A stretch of DNA of 64,000 nt from UBA5072 sp963822145 (GTDB lineage: Bacteria > Bacteroidota > Bacteroidia > Bacteroidales > UBA10428), in contig CAWGGG010000001.1 of NCBI GenBank assembly GCA_963822145.1, positions 248,001 through 312,000 on the forward strand. The letters run 5' to 3'. Of this stretch, positions 51,267 to 59,716 are shown piece after piece. The notes beneath the pieces were generated by a model. It had not been told where the DNA came from and did not search any database. It was given only the letters and a program-made list of their open reading frames with translations. A program made the position numbers and the translations under genes. Position 1 is the first letter of the stretch, and the number at the start of each line of letters is the position of its first letter.

Positions 51267-51848
51267 TTATGCTTTGGGTTCAACATCAGCTTCAGGTTCA
51301 GCAGCCTGAGCGCCCTTAGTCTTTGCTGAGGCCTTTGCTGCGGTTTTGGTTGTCGTTTTGGCGGCAGCAGGTTTTTTAGCTTTCACTTCAGTAGTCTTGG
51401 GAGTTGCTTCTTCAGATTTCTTCTTGGCGCCTCTGCGACTGCGGCGGGCGGTTTTAGCTTCACCTGCTGCTGTACCGGTGAGCATGATTTCATTGAAATC
51501 AACCAGCTCGATATAGCACATGTCAGCAGCATCCCCGGCCCTGGTACCAAGTTTCAGAATGCGTGTATAACCTCCCGGACGTTCGGAAATTTTTGGGGAA
51601 ACTTCCCTGAACAGGGTTGTAACAGCATTTTTATCCTGCAAATTGGTAAAGGCCAACCTGCGTGCATGCGTTGTATCTTCCTTTGATTTGGTGAGGATCG
51701 GTTCAATAAACACGCGCAGTGCTTTGGCTTTGGCCGTGGTGGTTTTGATGCGTTTGTGCAATATCAGGGATGAGGCCATGTTCGAAAGCATGGCTTTACG
51801 ATGTGCGCTTTTACGTCCTAAGTTATTGTTTGTATTGTTATGTCGCAT
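51267..51848 (-). CDS. rplQ: 50S ribosomal protein L17 with a long basic tail
   Basis: Large-subunit protein near the polypeptide exit tunnel. The conserved core (about residues 1-118) includes GRKSAHRKAMLSNMASSL, RIKTTTAKAKALR and GGYTRILKLGTRAGD. It is followed by about 75 residues of Lys/Ala/Glu/Thr-rich low complexity (TARRSRRGAKKKSEEATPK and AAKASAKTKGAQAAEP) absent from E. coli L17 (127 residues). Tails of this kind are common in Bacteroidota. The order rpoA-rplQ is canonical. Confidence 0.97.
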   Translation of the reverse strand: MRHNNTNNNLGRKSAHRKAMLSNMASSLILHKRIKTTTAKAKALRVFIEPILTKSKEDTTHARRLAFTNLQDKNAVTTLFREVSPKISERPGGYTRILKLGTRAGDAADMCYIELVDFNEIMLTGTAAGEAKTARRSRRGAKKKSEEATPKTTEVKAKKPAAAKTTTKTAAKASAKTKGAQAAEPEADVEPKA

Positions 51849-51898
51849 GGTAATCCGTAATTAATTCAATGGATATCTCAATCGTTACTTTGGTTCAA

Positions 51899-52891
51899 TT
51901 AATCTCTGTCAAGTTTGTATTTTACTATATCCATGCCAAAAGAAAGGTTCATGGTTTCGAGAAGTTCATCGAGCTCAGTCAGTGATTTTTTTCCAAAGTT
52001 TCTGAACTTCAGCAAGTCATTTTTATTGAATTTCACCAGGTCGCCCAACGTTTCAACTTCTGCAGCCTTCAGGCAGTTCAATGCCCTTACGGAAAGATCG
52101 AGGTCAACCAGCTTAGTTTTCAGCAGCTGGCGCATATGCAGGACTTCCTCATCGAATTCTTCATTGGCTGCTCTTTCTTCTGAATCGAGCGTAATTTTCT
52201 CATCAGAAAACAACATGAAATGATAAATCAGGATTTTGGCAGCTTCTTTCAGAGCCTCTTTGGGGTGAATGGAACCATCGGTGAGTATCTCGATCAACAG
52301 TTTTTCATAGTCGGTTTTCTGCTCAACACGATAATTTTCGACCGAGTATTTCACATTCTTGATGGGGGTAAAAATGGAATCAATGGCTATCAATCCGAAT
52401 TCAGCATCAAAAGGTTTGTTTTCTTCAGCCGGAACATAACCTCTGCCTTTGTTTATATGGACTTCCATGTGCAATTCCACATCCTTTTCCATATGACAGA
52501 TAACCAGTTCCGGATTGAGAACCTCAAAACTGCTCAGGAACCGGTTGAGATCACCAGCCTTTAAGACAGTCTGATCGGATAAAGCAACCACGATTTTTTC
52601 ATCGTTCACATCCTCAACCAATTTCTTAAAACGAATTTGTTTGAGATTCAGAATAATCTCAACCACATCCTCAATAACACCGGTAATGGAGGCAAATTCG
52701 TGCTCCACTCCGTCGATCTTGATAGCTGTGATTGCATGACCCTCCAGTGATGAAAGCAGGATCCTGCGGAGTGAATTACCAATGGTAATTCCATAGCCAG
52801 GTTCGAGCGGACGAAATTCGAATCTTCCGAACTTGTCGTCCGATTCGATCATGATCACCTTATCGGGCTTCTGAAAAGCTAATATGGCCAT
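51899..52891 (-). CDS. rpoA: DNA-directed RNA polymerase subunit alpha
   Basis: A 330-residue alpha subunit that starts polymerase assembly. The N-terminal domain has FEPLEPGYGITIGNSLRRILLSS and AITAIKIDGVEHEF; the C-terminal domain (about 245-330) has DLSVRALNCLKAAEVETLGDLV and LLKFRNFGKKSLTELDELL, which bind UP-element DNA and activators. Between rpsD and rplQ in the usual alpha-operon order. Confidence 0.98.
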   Translation of the reverse strand: MAILAFQKPDKVIMIESDDKFGRFEFRPLEPGYGITIGNSLRRILLSSLEGHAITAIKIDGVEHEFASITGVIEDVVEIILNLKQIRFKKLVEDVNDEKIVVALSDQTVLKAGDLNRFLSSFEVLNPELVICHMEKDVELHMEVHINKGRGYVPAEENKPFDAEFGLIAIDSIFTPIKNVKYSVENYRVEQKTDYEKLLIEILTDGSIHPKEALKEAAKILIYHFMLFSDEKITLDSEERAANEEFDEEVLHMRQLLKTKLVDLDLSVRALNCLKAAEVETLGDLVKFNKNDLLKFRNFGKKSLTELDELLETMNLSFGMDIVKYKLDRD

Positions 52892-52907
52892 AAGTTAAAT
52901 ATTTCAA

Positions 52908-53513
52908 TTATTTAGAGTACAATTCGACTATCAATTGTTCCTTGATGGTTTCTGGTATCTGATCACGTTCGGGACGGTTTATCAGTTTCCCGGCCAGTAA
53001 TGCCGAGTCCCATTCCAACCATGAAACATTTGCCCTGCGTGACCCGAGAGAGTTTTGGATTACTTCGAGTGATTTTGATTTTTCACGAACACCAATAATA
53101 TCACCCGGTTTTATGGAATAGGAAGGTATGTTCACCACCTGGCCGTTAACGGTAATATGGCGATGGGTAACCAACTGGCGCGCACCCGAACGTGTAGGAG
53201 AAATTCCCAAACGGTATACCAGATTGTCCAGCCTGGATTCCAGCAACTGCAGCAATACTTCACCCGTAACGCCTTTGCTCCGCTGAGCTTTATCAAACAA
53301 GTTTGCAAATTGTCTTTCAAGAACCCCGTAGGTATATTTTGCTTTTTGTTTCTCACGAAGCTGAATACCATACTCCGACAATTTCTTGCGCTTCTTGTTT
53401 ATTCCATGCTGACCTGGAGGATAATTCTTTTTATCATAATTCTTATCCGGCCCATAAATCGGGTCACCGAATTTTCTGGCGATTTTAGTTTTTGGTCCAA
53501 TATATCTTGCCAT
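52908..53513 (-). CDS. rpsD: 30S ribosomal protein S4
   Basis: Primary 16S-binding protein and, in E. coli, the translational repressor of the alpha operon. The 201-residue protein has MARYIGPKTKIARKFGD, GQHGINKKRKKLSEYGIQLREKQK, and the S4 RNA-binding domain SRLDNLVYRLGISPTRSGARQLVTHRHITVNG near 90-120. It lacks the zinc-type cysteines at the N-terminus. Gap of 42 bp to rpsK. Confidence 0.98.
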   Translation of the reverse strand: MARYIGPKTKIARKFGDPIYGPDKNYDKKNYPPGQHGINKKRKKLSEYGIQLREKQKAKYTYGVLERQFANLFDKAQRSKGVTGEVLLQLLESRLDNLVYRLGISPTRSGARQLVTHRHITVNGQVVNIPSYSIKPGDIIGVREKSKSLEVIQNSLGSRRANVSWLEWDSALLAGKLINRPERDQIPETIKEQLIVELYSK

Positions 53514-53555
53514 TTCTGATGTATATTTATATATCTCAATAATTTACCACTTCAA

Positions 53556-53945
53556 TTAAACTCTTCTTCTTCCGGGTGCCCTGCATCCGTTGTGTGGAAG
53601 TGGGGTAACATCAACAATCTCAGTAACCTCAATGCCTGCAGTGTGTATCGTTCTGATGGCAGATTCTCTTCCTGCACCGGGTCCTTTGACAAAGGCTTTA
53701 ACTTTGCGAAGACCCAGGTCAAAAGCAGTTTTTGCACAATCAGCAGCAGCTACCTGTGCTGCATAAGGTGTATTCTTCTTCGAACCCTTGAAACCCATCT
53801 TCCCAGCAGAGGCCCATGATATAACCTGACCCTGGCTGTTGGTTAATGAAATGATAATGTTGTTGAACGAGGCATGCACATGAGCCTGCCCTACAGGATC
53901 AACTTTTACAATTTTCTTCTTGGTAATTCCAGCCTTTTTTGCCAT
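53556..53945 (-). CDS. rpsK: 30S ribosomal protein S11
   Basis: A 129-residue platform protein that contacts the E-site mRNA and 16S rRNA. It has GQAHVHASFNNIIISLTNSQG, SWASAGKMGFKGSKKNTPYAAQ, VKGPGAGRESAIR and the C-terminal PHNGCRAPGRRRV, all typical. Ten bases after rpsM in the alpha operon. Confidence 0.98.
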   Translation of the reverse strand: MAKKAGITKKKIVKVDPVGQAHVHASFNNIIISLTNSQGQVISWASAGKMGFKGSKKNTPYAAQVAAADCAKTAFDLGLRKVKAFVKGPGAGRESAIRTIHTAGIEVTEIVDVTPLPHNGCRAPGRRRV

Positions 53946-53955
53946 AATTTAATCC

Positions 53956-54333
53956 TTATTTAGTAGCCTTCTTTTTGTTAGCAACTGTTTTTCTGCGCCC
54001 TTTACGGGTACGGGCATTGTTTTTCGTACTCTGTCCTCTTGTAGGCAGACCCAGACGATGCCGCACACCCCGGTAACAGCCAATGTCCATGAGGCGCTTG
54101 ATATTGAGCTGGACCTGGGAACGAAGTTCACCTTCCACTTTGAAGTTCTCGTTAATAACCTTCCTGATCAGGTTTACCTGCTCATCTGTCCAGTCCTTGA
54201 CCTTGGTGTTCTTATCAACACCTGCTTTTTCAAGGATTTTCTGAGCTGTACTGCGTCCTAACCCGAAAATGTATGTCAGGCCTACTTCACCCCGTTTATT
54301 TTTTGGTAAATCGACACCAACGATTCTAGCCAT
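53956..54333 (-). CDS. rpsM: 30S ribosomal protein S13
   Basis: A 125-residue head protein that contacts the P-site tRNA. MARIVGVDLPKNKRGEVGLTYIFGLGRSTA, LRSQVQLNIKRLMDIGCYRGVRHR and LPTRGQSTKNNARTRKG are diagnostic. It ends in a basic KKATK tail. First ribosomal protein gene after rpmJ. Confidence 0.98.
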   Translation of the reverse strand: MARIVGVDLPKNKRGEVGLTYIFGLGRSTAQKILEKAGVDKNTKVKDWTDEQVNLIRKVINENFKVEGELRSQVQLNIKRLMDIGCYRGVRHRLGLPTRGQSTKNNARTRKGRRKTVANKKKATK

Positions 54334-54364
54334 ATACTTTTATATTATTAATATTAAAAATTCA

Positions 54365-54481
54365 TCAGCCCTGACGCTGTTTATACTTGGGATTCTTTTT
54401 GTTGATCACGTATAAACGTCCTTTCCTGCGTACAATCTTGCAATCTGCAGTGCGTTTCTTAATGGATGTTTTTACTTTCAT
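54365..54481 (-). CDS. rpmJ: 50S ribosomal protein L36 (38 residues, zinc-free type)
   Basis: Very short gene read directly from the sequence: the minus strand encodes MKVKTSIKKRT, ADCKIVRRKGRLYVINK and KNPKYKQRQG, then TGA. RRKGR and KNPKxKQRQG are L36 signatures. Only one of the four zinc ligands remains (C14), so this is the C-minus form that does not bind zinc. It lies between infA and rpsM as expected. Confidence 0.96.
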   Translation of the reverse strand: MKVKTSIKKRTADCKIVRRKGRLYVINKKNPKYKQRQG

Positions 54482-54496
54482 GTTAAATCAGTTCAA

Positions 54497-54715
54497 TTAT
54501 TTGTACCTGAATGTTATTCGTCCTTTTGTCAGGTCATAAGGTGACATTTCAACCCGCACCTTGTCACCGGGAAGGATCTTGATATAATGCATCCTCATTT
54601 TCCCCGAGATATGTGCTGTAATAATATGCCCGTTCTGCAGTTCCACACGGAACATAGCGTTTGAAAGAGCCTCTTTTATTACGCCATCTTGTTCAATGGA
54701 TGGTTGTTTTGACAT
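54497..54715 (-). CDS. infA: Translation initiation factor IF-1
   Basis: A 72-residue OB-fold factor that binds the A site of the 30S subunit during initiation. MSKQPSIEQDGVIKEALSNAMFRVEL, GHIITAHISGKMRMHYIKILPGDKVRVEMSPYDL and KGRITFRYK match the family. It lies after map (21-bp gap) and before rpmJ. Confidence 0.98.
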   Translation of the reverse strand: MSKQPSIEQDGVIKEALSNAMFRVELQNGHIITAHISGKMRMHYIKILPGDKVRVEMSPYDLTKGRITFRYK

Positions 54716-54736
54716 ATATGACCTTATCAGTTTGTT

Positions 54737-55510
54737 TCAATATTTATATATCTCTTCAATATATTTAAAAGTCGAAAGAATATCCGCGCCGTCCTTACCA
54801 ATGGCCACACAGTGCTCATAATGTGCCGAGGGCAGTTTATCTGCCGTGTGAATCGTCCAGCCATCCGGATCCTGCGTGATTTCTTTTCTTCCCATGTTAA
54901 TCATGGGTTCAATACACAGTACCATGCCCGGCTGCAATTTTACACCGTAACCCCGCTTACCGTAATTCGGAACCTCAGGGGATTCATGTAATCCTTTTCC
55001 GATACCATGACCCACCATTTCACGCACTACAGAGAAGCGCTCCCGTTCGCAGAACTCCTGAATTGCATTGCTGATATCCCCGATCCTTTTGCCCTCCCTG
55101 GCCTGTTCAATGCCTTTATAAAGGGATTCCCGCGTGGTTTTCAACAATATCTTTACCCGCTCGTCAACTTCACCTACCGCAAAAGTGTAGGCAGCATCAC
55201 CATAGTAGCCCTGGAAAAGCACCCCGCAATCCACCGACACAATATCACCCTCCTTGAGCTTGTAGGTGGAAGGAATCCCGTGAACAACCTGCTGATTAAC
55301 CGAAGTGCACAGCGTTTTCGGATATCCTTTGTATCCCAGAAAACCTGGTTCGGCATGGTTGTCACGAATGAACTCCTCGGCTACCCGGTCCAGTTCAATG
55401 GTAGTAATACCGGGAAGAATGCGCCTGGCGACTTCAGCAAGAGCCTTTGAAACCATGAGGTTACTGGCTCTCAGCAACTCAATCTCTTCCGCTGTTTTTA
55501 AATGAATCAT
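54737..55510 (-). CDS. map: Type I methionine aminopeptidase
   Basis: Removes the N-terminal methionine of nascent proteins. A 257-residue protein from the ATG at 55510 (MIHLKTAEEIELLRASN); the frame extends by a TTG codon only. Metal ligands appear in VSVDCGVLFQGYYGDAAYTF (two Asp), VGHGIGKGLHESPEVPN (His), LCIEPMINMG (Glu) and HYEHCVAI (Glu/His region). The position between secY and infA, with no adk, is the Bacteroidota arrangement. Confidence 0.97.
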   Translation of the reverse strand: MIHLKTAEEIELLRASNLMVSKALAEVARRILPGITTIELDRVAEEFIRDNHAEPGFLGYKGYPKTLCTSVNQQVVHGIPSTYKLKEGDIVSVDCGVLFQGYYGDAAYTFAVGEVDERVKILLKTTRESLYKGIEQAREGKRIGDISNAIQEFCERERFSVVREMVGHGIGKGLHESPEVPNYGKRGYGVKLQPGMVLCIEPMINMGRKEITQDPDGWTIHTADKLPSAHYEHCVAIGKDGADILSTFKYIEEIYKY

Positions 55511-55532
55511 CAAAGAACGTCAAAATATCTCA

Positions 55533-56864
55533 TCAGATAGAAGAGGCATAACCACCTGCTCTACCTTTTACCCTTCCGGATTTCATCAGACCATCATAAT
55601 GCCGCATGAGCAAATGACTTTCTATCTGCTGAAGCGTATCCAGAACCACTCCTACCAGAATAAGCAGGGATGTTCCTCCAAAAAACTGGGCAAAGCTTTG
55701 CTGAATACCCAGCATACCCGCAAATGCAGGCAGAATGGCAATAATGGCAAGAAATACAGATCCAGGCAATGTAATTCTCGACATTACATTATCGATAAAT
55801 TCGCTGGTCTTTTTCCCGGGTTTTATGCCAGGAATAAAACCGCCATTTTTTTTCATGTCCTCGGCCATTTGAGAAGGATTCATGATAATGGCCGTGTAAA
55901 AATACGTAAAAACTATGATTAGCAATGCAAAAACTACATTGTACCACACACTGGTATACCTCGAAAAGGTGGAAACAAACTTGGACATGATCTCTCCACC
56001 TGTACCGTAACGTGCAAAAGAAAGAGGCAGGAACATGATGGCCTGTGCAAAAATGATGGGCATAACCCCTGCAGCATTCACCTTGAGGGGAATATACTGC
56101 CGCACACCTCCGTATTGCTTGTTACCCACGATGCGTTTGGCATACTGAACCGGTATTCTTCTTGTTCCTTGCACCAGTAAGATACTAACCGCAATTACCA
56201 GGAGGAGAAAGACAATTTCAACCAGGAAGGCCACGAGTCCTCCTTGTCCGTTCAGCCTGTCGGTAAGCTCACTAAATATGGCAAAGGGCAATCTGGCGAC
56301 TATGCCGATCATAATGATCAGGGAAATACCATTGCCGATACCTTTATCCGTTATTTTTTCTCCCAGCCACATGACGAAGATGGTGCCTGCCGTAAGGATA
56401 ATAATGGATGAAAGCTGGAACATAAACGGAGCCATGATCCTGGCCTCAACAGGTATCTGAGTCAAATAGGCGGGTCCCTGCAAAATAAGAACCACCACTG
56501 TGAGATACCGGGTAATCTGGTTCATTTTCCTTCTGCCGCTTTCACCTTCCTTCTGCATCCGCTGGAAGTATGGAACCGCTATAGTAAGGAGCTGAATAAT
56601 GATGGAGGCTGAAATGTAGGGCATGATACCCAGGGCGAATATCGAAGCACTTGAAAATGCCCCGCCCGAGAACATATCCAGCAAACCCAAAACTCCCTGG
56701 GAAGTACGTTCTGAAAACGCCTGAAGCTGTTCGGGATCAACGCCGGGTAATACCACCTTGGAACCCAGCCGGTAGATGAGAATGATGAAGAGGGTAAAAA
56801 AGATCCTCGACCTGAGCTCTTCGATTTTGTAAATATTCTTTAAAGTCTGAATGAATGATTTCAT
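55533..56864 (-). CDS. secY: Preprotein translocase subunit SecY
   Basis: A 443-residue channel subunit of the Sec translocon with ten membrane helices. Family segments: LYRLGSKVVLPGVDPEQL, LLDMFSGGAFSSASIFALGIMPYISASIIIQLL, QRMQKEGESGRRKMNQITRYLT, GNGISLIIMIGI, PLKVNAAGVMPIIFAQAIM and FFGGTSLLILVGVVLDTLQQIESHL. It follows rplO by 7 bp, as in the spc operon. Confidence 0.98.
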   Translation of the reverse strand: MKSFIQTLKNIYKIEELRSRIFFTLFIILIYRLGSKVVLPGVDPEQLQAFSERTSQGVLGLLDMFSGGAFSSASIFALGIMPYISASIIIQLLTIAVPYFQRMQKEGESGRRKMNQITRYLTVVVLILQGPAYLTQIPVEARIMAPFMFQLSSIIILTAGTIFVMWLGEKITDKGIGNGISLIIMIGIVARLPFAIFSELTDRLNGQGGLVAFLVEIVFLLLVIAVSILLVQGTRRIPVQYAKRIVGNKQYGGVRQYIPLKVNAAGVMPIIFAQAIMFLPLSFARYGTGGEIMSKFVSTFSRYTSVWYNVVFALLIIVFTYFYTAIIMNPSQMAEDMKKNGGFIPGIKPGKKTSEFIDNVMSRITLPGSVFLAIIAILPAFAGMLGIQQSFAQFFGGTSLLILVGVVLDTLQQIESHLLMRHYDGLMKSGRVKGRAGGYASSI

Positions 56865-56871
56865 GAGGGTT

Positions 56872-57318
56872 TCAGATTATGGTTGCCGTTCCCTTTAAGG
56901 CTTCAATGGCGGCCTTGGCCGATTTGGAAAATGCATGGGCAGTGACATCGAGTTTCACGGTAAGTTTGCCGTTACCCAGGATTTTAACCAGATCATTCTT
57001 GGAAACCAGTCCGGCATCAGCCAGTGCTTGAAAATCAATTGCGGAGATCTTGCGGCTCTCCGCCAGGGTCTGGAGTGTGGAAATATTGATGGCCTTGAAT
57101 TCTTTGCGGCTGATATTGTTGAATCCGAATTTGGGAACCCTGCGCTGCAAAGGCATCTGTCCGCCTTCGAAGCCAATTTTCCGGGAATAACCGGCTCTCG
57201 ACTGGCCACCTTTATGTCCTTTCGTAGAAGTACCACCCCTGCCGGATCCCTGACCTCTGCCGATTCGTTTTTCCTTTTTAACTGACCCCTTGGCCGGTTT
57301 TAAGTTGCTCAGATCCAT
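56872..57318 (-). CDS. rplO: 50S ribosomal protein L15
   Basis: A 148-residue 23S rRNA-binding protein. The Gly/Arg-rich start (MDLSNLKPAKGSVKKEKRIGRGQGSGRGG) and TSTKGHKGGQSRAGYSRKIGFEGGQMPLQRRVPKFGF are diagnostic. The C-terminal helical part (ALADAGLVSKNDLVKILG, AFSKSAKAAIEALKG) is intact. It lies after rpmD by 20 bp. Confidence 0.97.
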   Translation of the reverse strand: MDLSNLKPAKGSVKKEKRIGRGQGSGRGGTSTKGHKGGQSRAGYSRKIGFEGGQMPLQRRVPKFGFNNISRKEFKAINISTLQTLAESRKISAIDFQALADAGLVSKNDLVKILGNGKLTVKLDVTAHAFSKSAKAAIEALKGTATII

Positions 57319-57338
57319 AATTGTATAATATCTTTAAT

Positions 57339-57518
57339 TTAAATTTCCGTTACTTTCAGTAAATGCTTTACCTTATTCACCATGCCCAAAATCTGAGGAG
57401 TAGCTTCCTGCTCAACCGATGCGTTCAGCCTTCTGAGCCCAAGGGCATCCAGATTAAGTTTTTGTCTCTTGGTGCAGTGAATCCTGCTTCTTACCTGTGT
57501 AATTCTAATTTTAGCCAT
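57339..57518 (-). CDS. rpmD: 50S ribosomal protein L30 (59 residues)
   Basis: Short gene found by reading the minus strand in the gap between rpsE and rplO: MAKIRITQVRSRIHCTKRQK, LNLDALGLRRLNASVEQEAT, PQILGMVNKVKHLLKVTEI, then TAA. LGLRRLN and GMVxKVKHLxxV are typical of bacterial L30. It lies in the position always held by rpmD in the spc operon. Confidence 0.95.
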   Translation of the reverse strand: MAKIRITQVRSRIHCTKRQKLNLDALGLRRLNASVEQEATPQILGMVNKVKHLLKVTEI

Positions 57519-57538
57519 TGGTATAATATATCCTTACA

Positions 57539-58057
57539 TTAGCCATTAAATACTTTTTCCATCGTTACCCCACGGTGCTGGGCAATTGTAAAGGCATCGC
57601 GCAGCAGCAGCAGTGCGTTGAAGGTTGCCTTCACCAGGTTGTGCGGGTTGGAGGATCCCTTTGATTTTGCCAGCACATCACGTATACCAACACTTTCAAG
57701 CACGGCACGCATAGCACCTCCGGCCTTAACACCTGTACCGCCGGATGCGGGTTTCAGAAATACCTTGGCACCGCCGTATTTGGCGATCTGTTCATGAGGT
57801 ATGGTACCTTTGTATACAGGAACCTTGATCAGGTTTTTCTTGGCATCTTCCACTCCTTTGGCAATGGCTGTGGTTACCTCATTGGCTTTTCCCAATCCGT
57901 AGCCGACAATTCCATCTTCATTACCAACCACCACTATGGCTGAGAAACTGAAGGTCCGACCGCCTTTGGTAACCTTGGTCACCCGTTGAATGCTTACCAG
58001 ACGGTCTTTCAGATCAAGGTCTGTAGTCTTTACTCTTCTAATACTTACGTTTGACAT
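57539..58057 (-). CDS. rpsE: 30S ribosomal protein S5
   Basis: A 172-residue protein that contributes to translational accuracy. It has RVTKVTKGGRTFSFSAIVVVGNEDG, GYGLGKANEVTTAIAKGVEDAKKNL, IPHEQIAKYGGAKVFLKPASGGTGVKAGGAMRAVLE and an IRDVLAKSKGSSNPHN segment. Twenty-one bases separate it from rpmD. Confidence 0.98.
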   Translation of the reverse strand: MSNVSIRRVKTTDLDLKDRLVSIQRVTKVTKGGRTFSFSAIVVVGNEDGIVGYGLGKANEVTTAIAKGVEDAKKNLIKVPVYKGTIPHEQIAKYGGAKVFLKPASGGTGVKAGGAMRAVLESVGIRDVLAKSKGSSNPHNLVKATFNALLLLRDAFTIAQHRGVTMEKVFNG

Positions 58058-58063
58058 AATTTG

Positions 58064-58423
58064 TTAAAATTTAAGTCCACCTTCTCTGGCAGCTTCAGCC
58101 AGCGCTTTAACTCTTCCATGATACAGGTAACCATTCCTGTCGAAAACCACATCACTGATTCCATTTTCCTTGGACTTTTCAGCAGCCAGTTTTCCAACCA
58201 GTTTTGCCTGTTCGGTTTTTGTTATACCGGTTTTACCGGCAATTTCCTTCACACGGGAGGAAACTGACAATAAGGTCTTGCCATCGGTATCGTCAATAAA
58301 CTGAACATAGATCTGTTTGTTGCTCCTGAAAACCGATAACCGGGGTTTATCCTTTGTTCCGTAAACATCTTTACGGATTCGCATTTTAATTCTGCTTCTG
58401 CGTTCTGATTTTGTTAAAGCCAT
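58064..58423 (-). CDS. rplR: 50S ribosomal protein L18
   Basis: A 119-residue 5S rRNA-binding protein. MALTKSERRSRIKMRIRKDVYGT, RLSVFRSNKQIYVQFIDD and FDRNGYLYHGRVKALAEAAREGGLKF match the family. The order rplF-rplR-rpsE is canonical. Confidence 0.98.
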   Translation of the reverse strand: MALTKSERRSRIKMRIRKDVYGTKDKPRLSVFRSNKQIYVQFIDDTDGKTLLSVSSRVKEIAGKTGITKTEQAKLVGKLAAEKSKENGISDVVFDRNGYLYHGRVKALAEAAREGGLKF

Positions 58424-58442
58424 ACTTCAATAGTTTTTTGTA

Positions 58443-59000
58443 TTATTTGGCTGTTGCCGATTTTCCGGCTTTCTTTCTGAGCACTTCGCCCACAAATTTA
58501 ATACCCTTGCCTTTGTAAGGTTCCGGTTCCCGGAATGAGCGTATCTTGGCTGCAACCTGACCGATCAGCTGTTTATCGCTGCTTGAAAGAGTTATTACAG
58601 GATTGCTTCTTCTTTCGGTGCGGGCTTCCACCTTCACTTCGTCGGGAATCAGGAAGTGGATATCATGGGAATATCCCAGACTCATTTCGAGTATCTGACC
58701 TTTTGCTTCGGCCTTATAACCAACACCCACAACTTCCATTTCAATCTTATAGCCATCGGATACACCGTGGACCATATTGTTGATGAGTGAGCGGTACAGG
58801 CCGTGCAGTGATTTATGCCGCTTTTGCTCTGTTGGACGGGTTAACACCACTTCTCCGTTGCTGATTTCCACCTTGATATCGGGATCGATTGCCTGACTAA
58901 GTTCGCCTTTCGGACCTTTAACCGTAACCGAATTATCGGGTTTAAGGGTTAAGGTCACGCCCTGTGGTAATTGAATCGGCATTTTTCCTATTCGTGACAT
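58443..59000 (-). CDS. rplF: 50S ribosomal protein L6
   Basis: A 185-residue protein at the base of the L7/L12 stalk. It has MSRIGKMPIQLPQGVTLTL, VKGPKGELSQAIDPDI, HGLYRSLINNMVHGVSDGY and PYKGKGIKFVGEVLRKKAGKSATAK, the last being the C-terminal signature. It follows rpsH by 14 bp. Confidence 0.98.
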   Translation of the reverse strand: MSRIGKMPIQLPQGVTLTLKPDNSVTVKGPKGELSQAIDPDIKVEISNGEVVLTRPTEQKRHKSLHGLYRSLINNMVHGVSDGYKIEMEVVGVGYKAEAKGQILEMSLGYSHDIHFLIPDEVKVEARTERRSNPVITLSSSDKQLIGQVAAKIRSFREPEPYKGKGIKFVGEVLRKKAGKSATAK

Positions 59001-59014
59001 TGACTATTCCTCCG

Positions 59015-59410
59015 TTAATATACGTAACACAATACTTCTCCGCCAATACCCAGGTTCCTGGCTTCCTTGTCGGTCATAACACCCTTGGAAGTGGAAACAA
59101 TGGCAATGCCAAGTCCGTTCAGAACTCTGGGAAGGTCCTCTGAACCTACGTATTTCCGGAGTCCGGGTGAACTGATCCGCTTGATGGAACGGATGGCAGG
59201 CTGCTTGGTTTCGGCATGATATTTCAGGGCTATCTTGATGCTTCCCTGCAATTTGTCATCAACAAATTTGTAGTTCAGGATATAACCTTTATCAAAAAGT
59301 ATTTTGGTTATATTCTTTTTCAGATTGGAGGAGGGAATTTCAACCACTTTATGTTTGGCAGAAATCGCGTTCCTCAACCGGGTCAAATAATCTGCTATAG
59401 GATCTGTCAT
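59015..59410 (-). CDS. rpsH: 30S ribosomal protein S8
   Basis: A 131-residue protein from the ATG at 59410 (MTDPIADYLTRLRNAISAKHKVV), the usual S8 start; an 18-codon upstream extension is open but not family sequence. The C-terminal STSKGVMTDKEARNLGIGGEVLCYVY is diagnostic. In E. coli S8 represses the spc operon; no repressor site was examined here. Confidence 0.97.
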   Translation of the reverse strand: MTDPIADYLTRLRNAISAKHKVVEIPSSNLKKNITKILFDKGYILNYKFVDDKLQGSIKIALKYHAETKQPAIRSIKRISSPGLRKYVGSEDLPRVLNGLGIAIVSTSKGVMTDKEARNLGIGGEVLCYVY

Positions 59411-59441
59411 CTCTTTATTATTTTCACTTAATATACCTGTT

Positions 59442-59711
59442 CTACCAGCTGGCTTTTTTAACACCAGGGATTAACCCTTTGGAAGCAAGTTCCCTGAAGG
59501 CAATCCTGCTTATCCCAAACTGACGCATATAACCTTTCGGTCTTCCGGTTAGTTTGCAGCGGTTGTGCAACCGAATGGGACTTGAGTTCTTGGGTAAGCG
59601 GCTGAGTTCCTGGAAATCCCCTTCGGCTTTCAGCTTTGACCTTTTGGCGGCAAACTTTTCAACAAGGTTTTTACGCCTCACTTCGCGGGCTTTTAATGAT
59701 TCTTTAGCCAT
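59442..59711 (-). CDS. rpsN: 30S ribosomal protein S14 (zinc-free type)
   Basis: An 89-residue protein of the long, zinc-independent class: no CxxC pair, only one cysteine (NRCKLTGRPKGYMRQFGISRIAFRELAS). It assembles into the head near S3 and S19. It lies 5 bp after rplE. Confidence 0.97.
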   Translation of the reverse strand: MAKESLKAREVRRKNLVEKFAAKRSKLKAEGDFQELSRLPKNSSPIRLHNRCKLTGRPKGYMRQFGISRIAFRELASKGLIPGVKKASW

Positions 59712-59716
59712 ACTGC

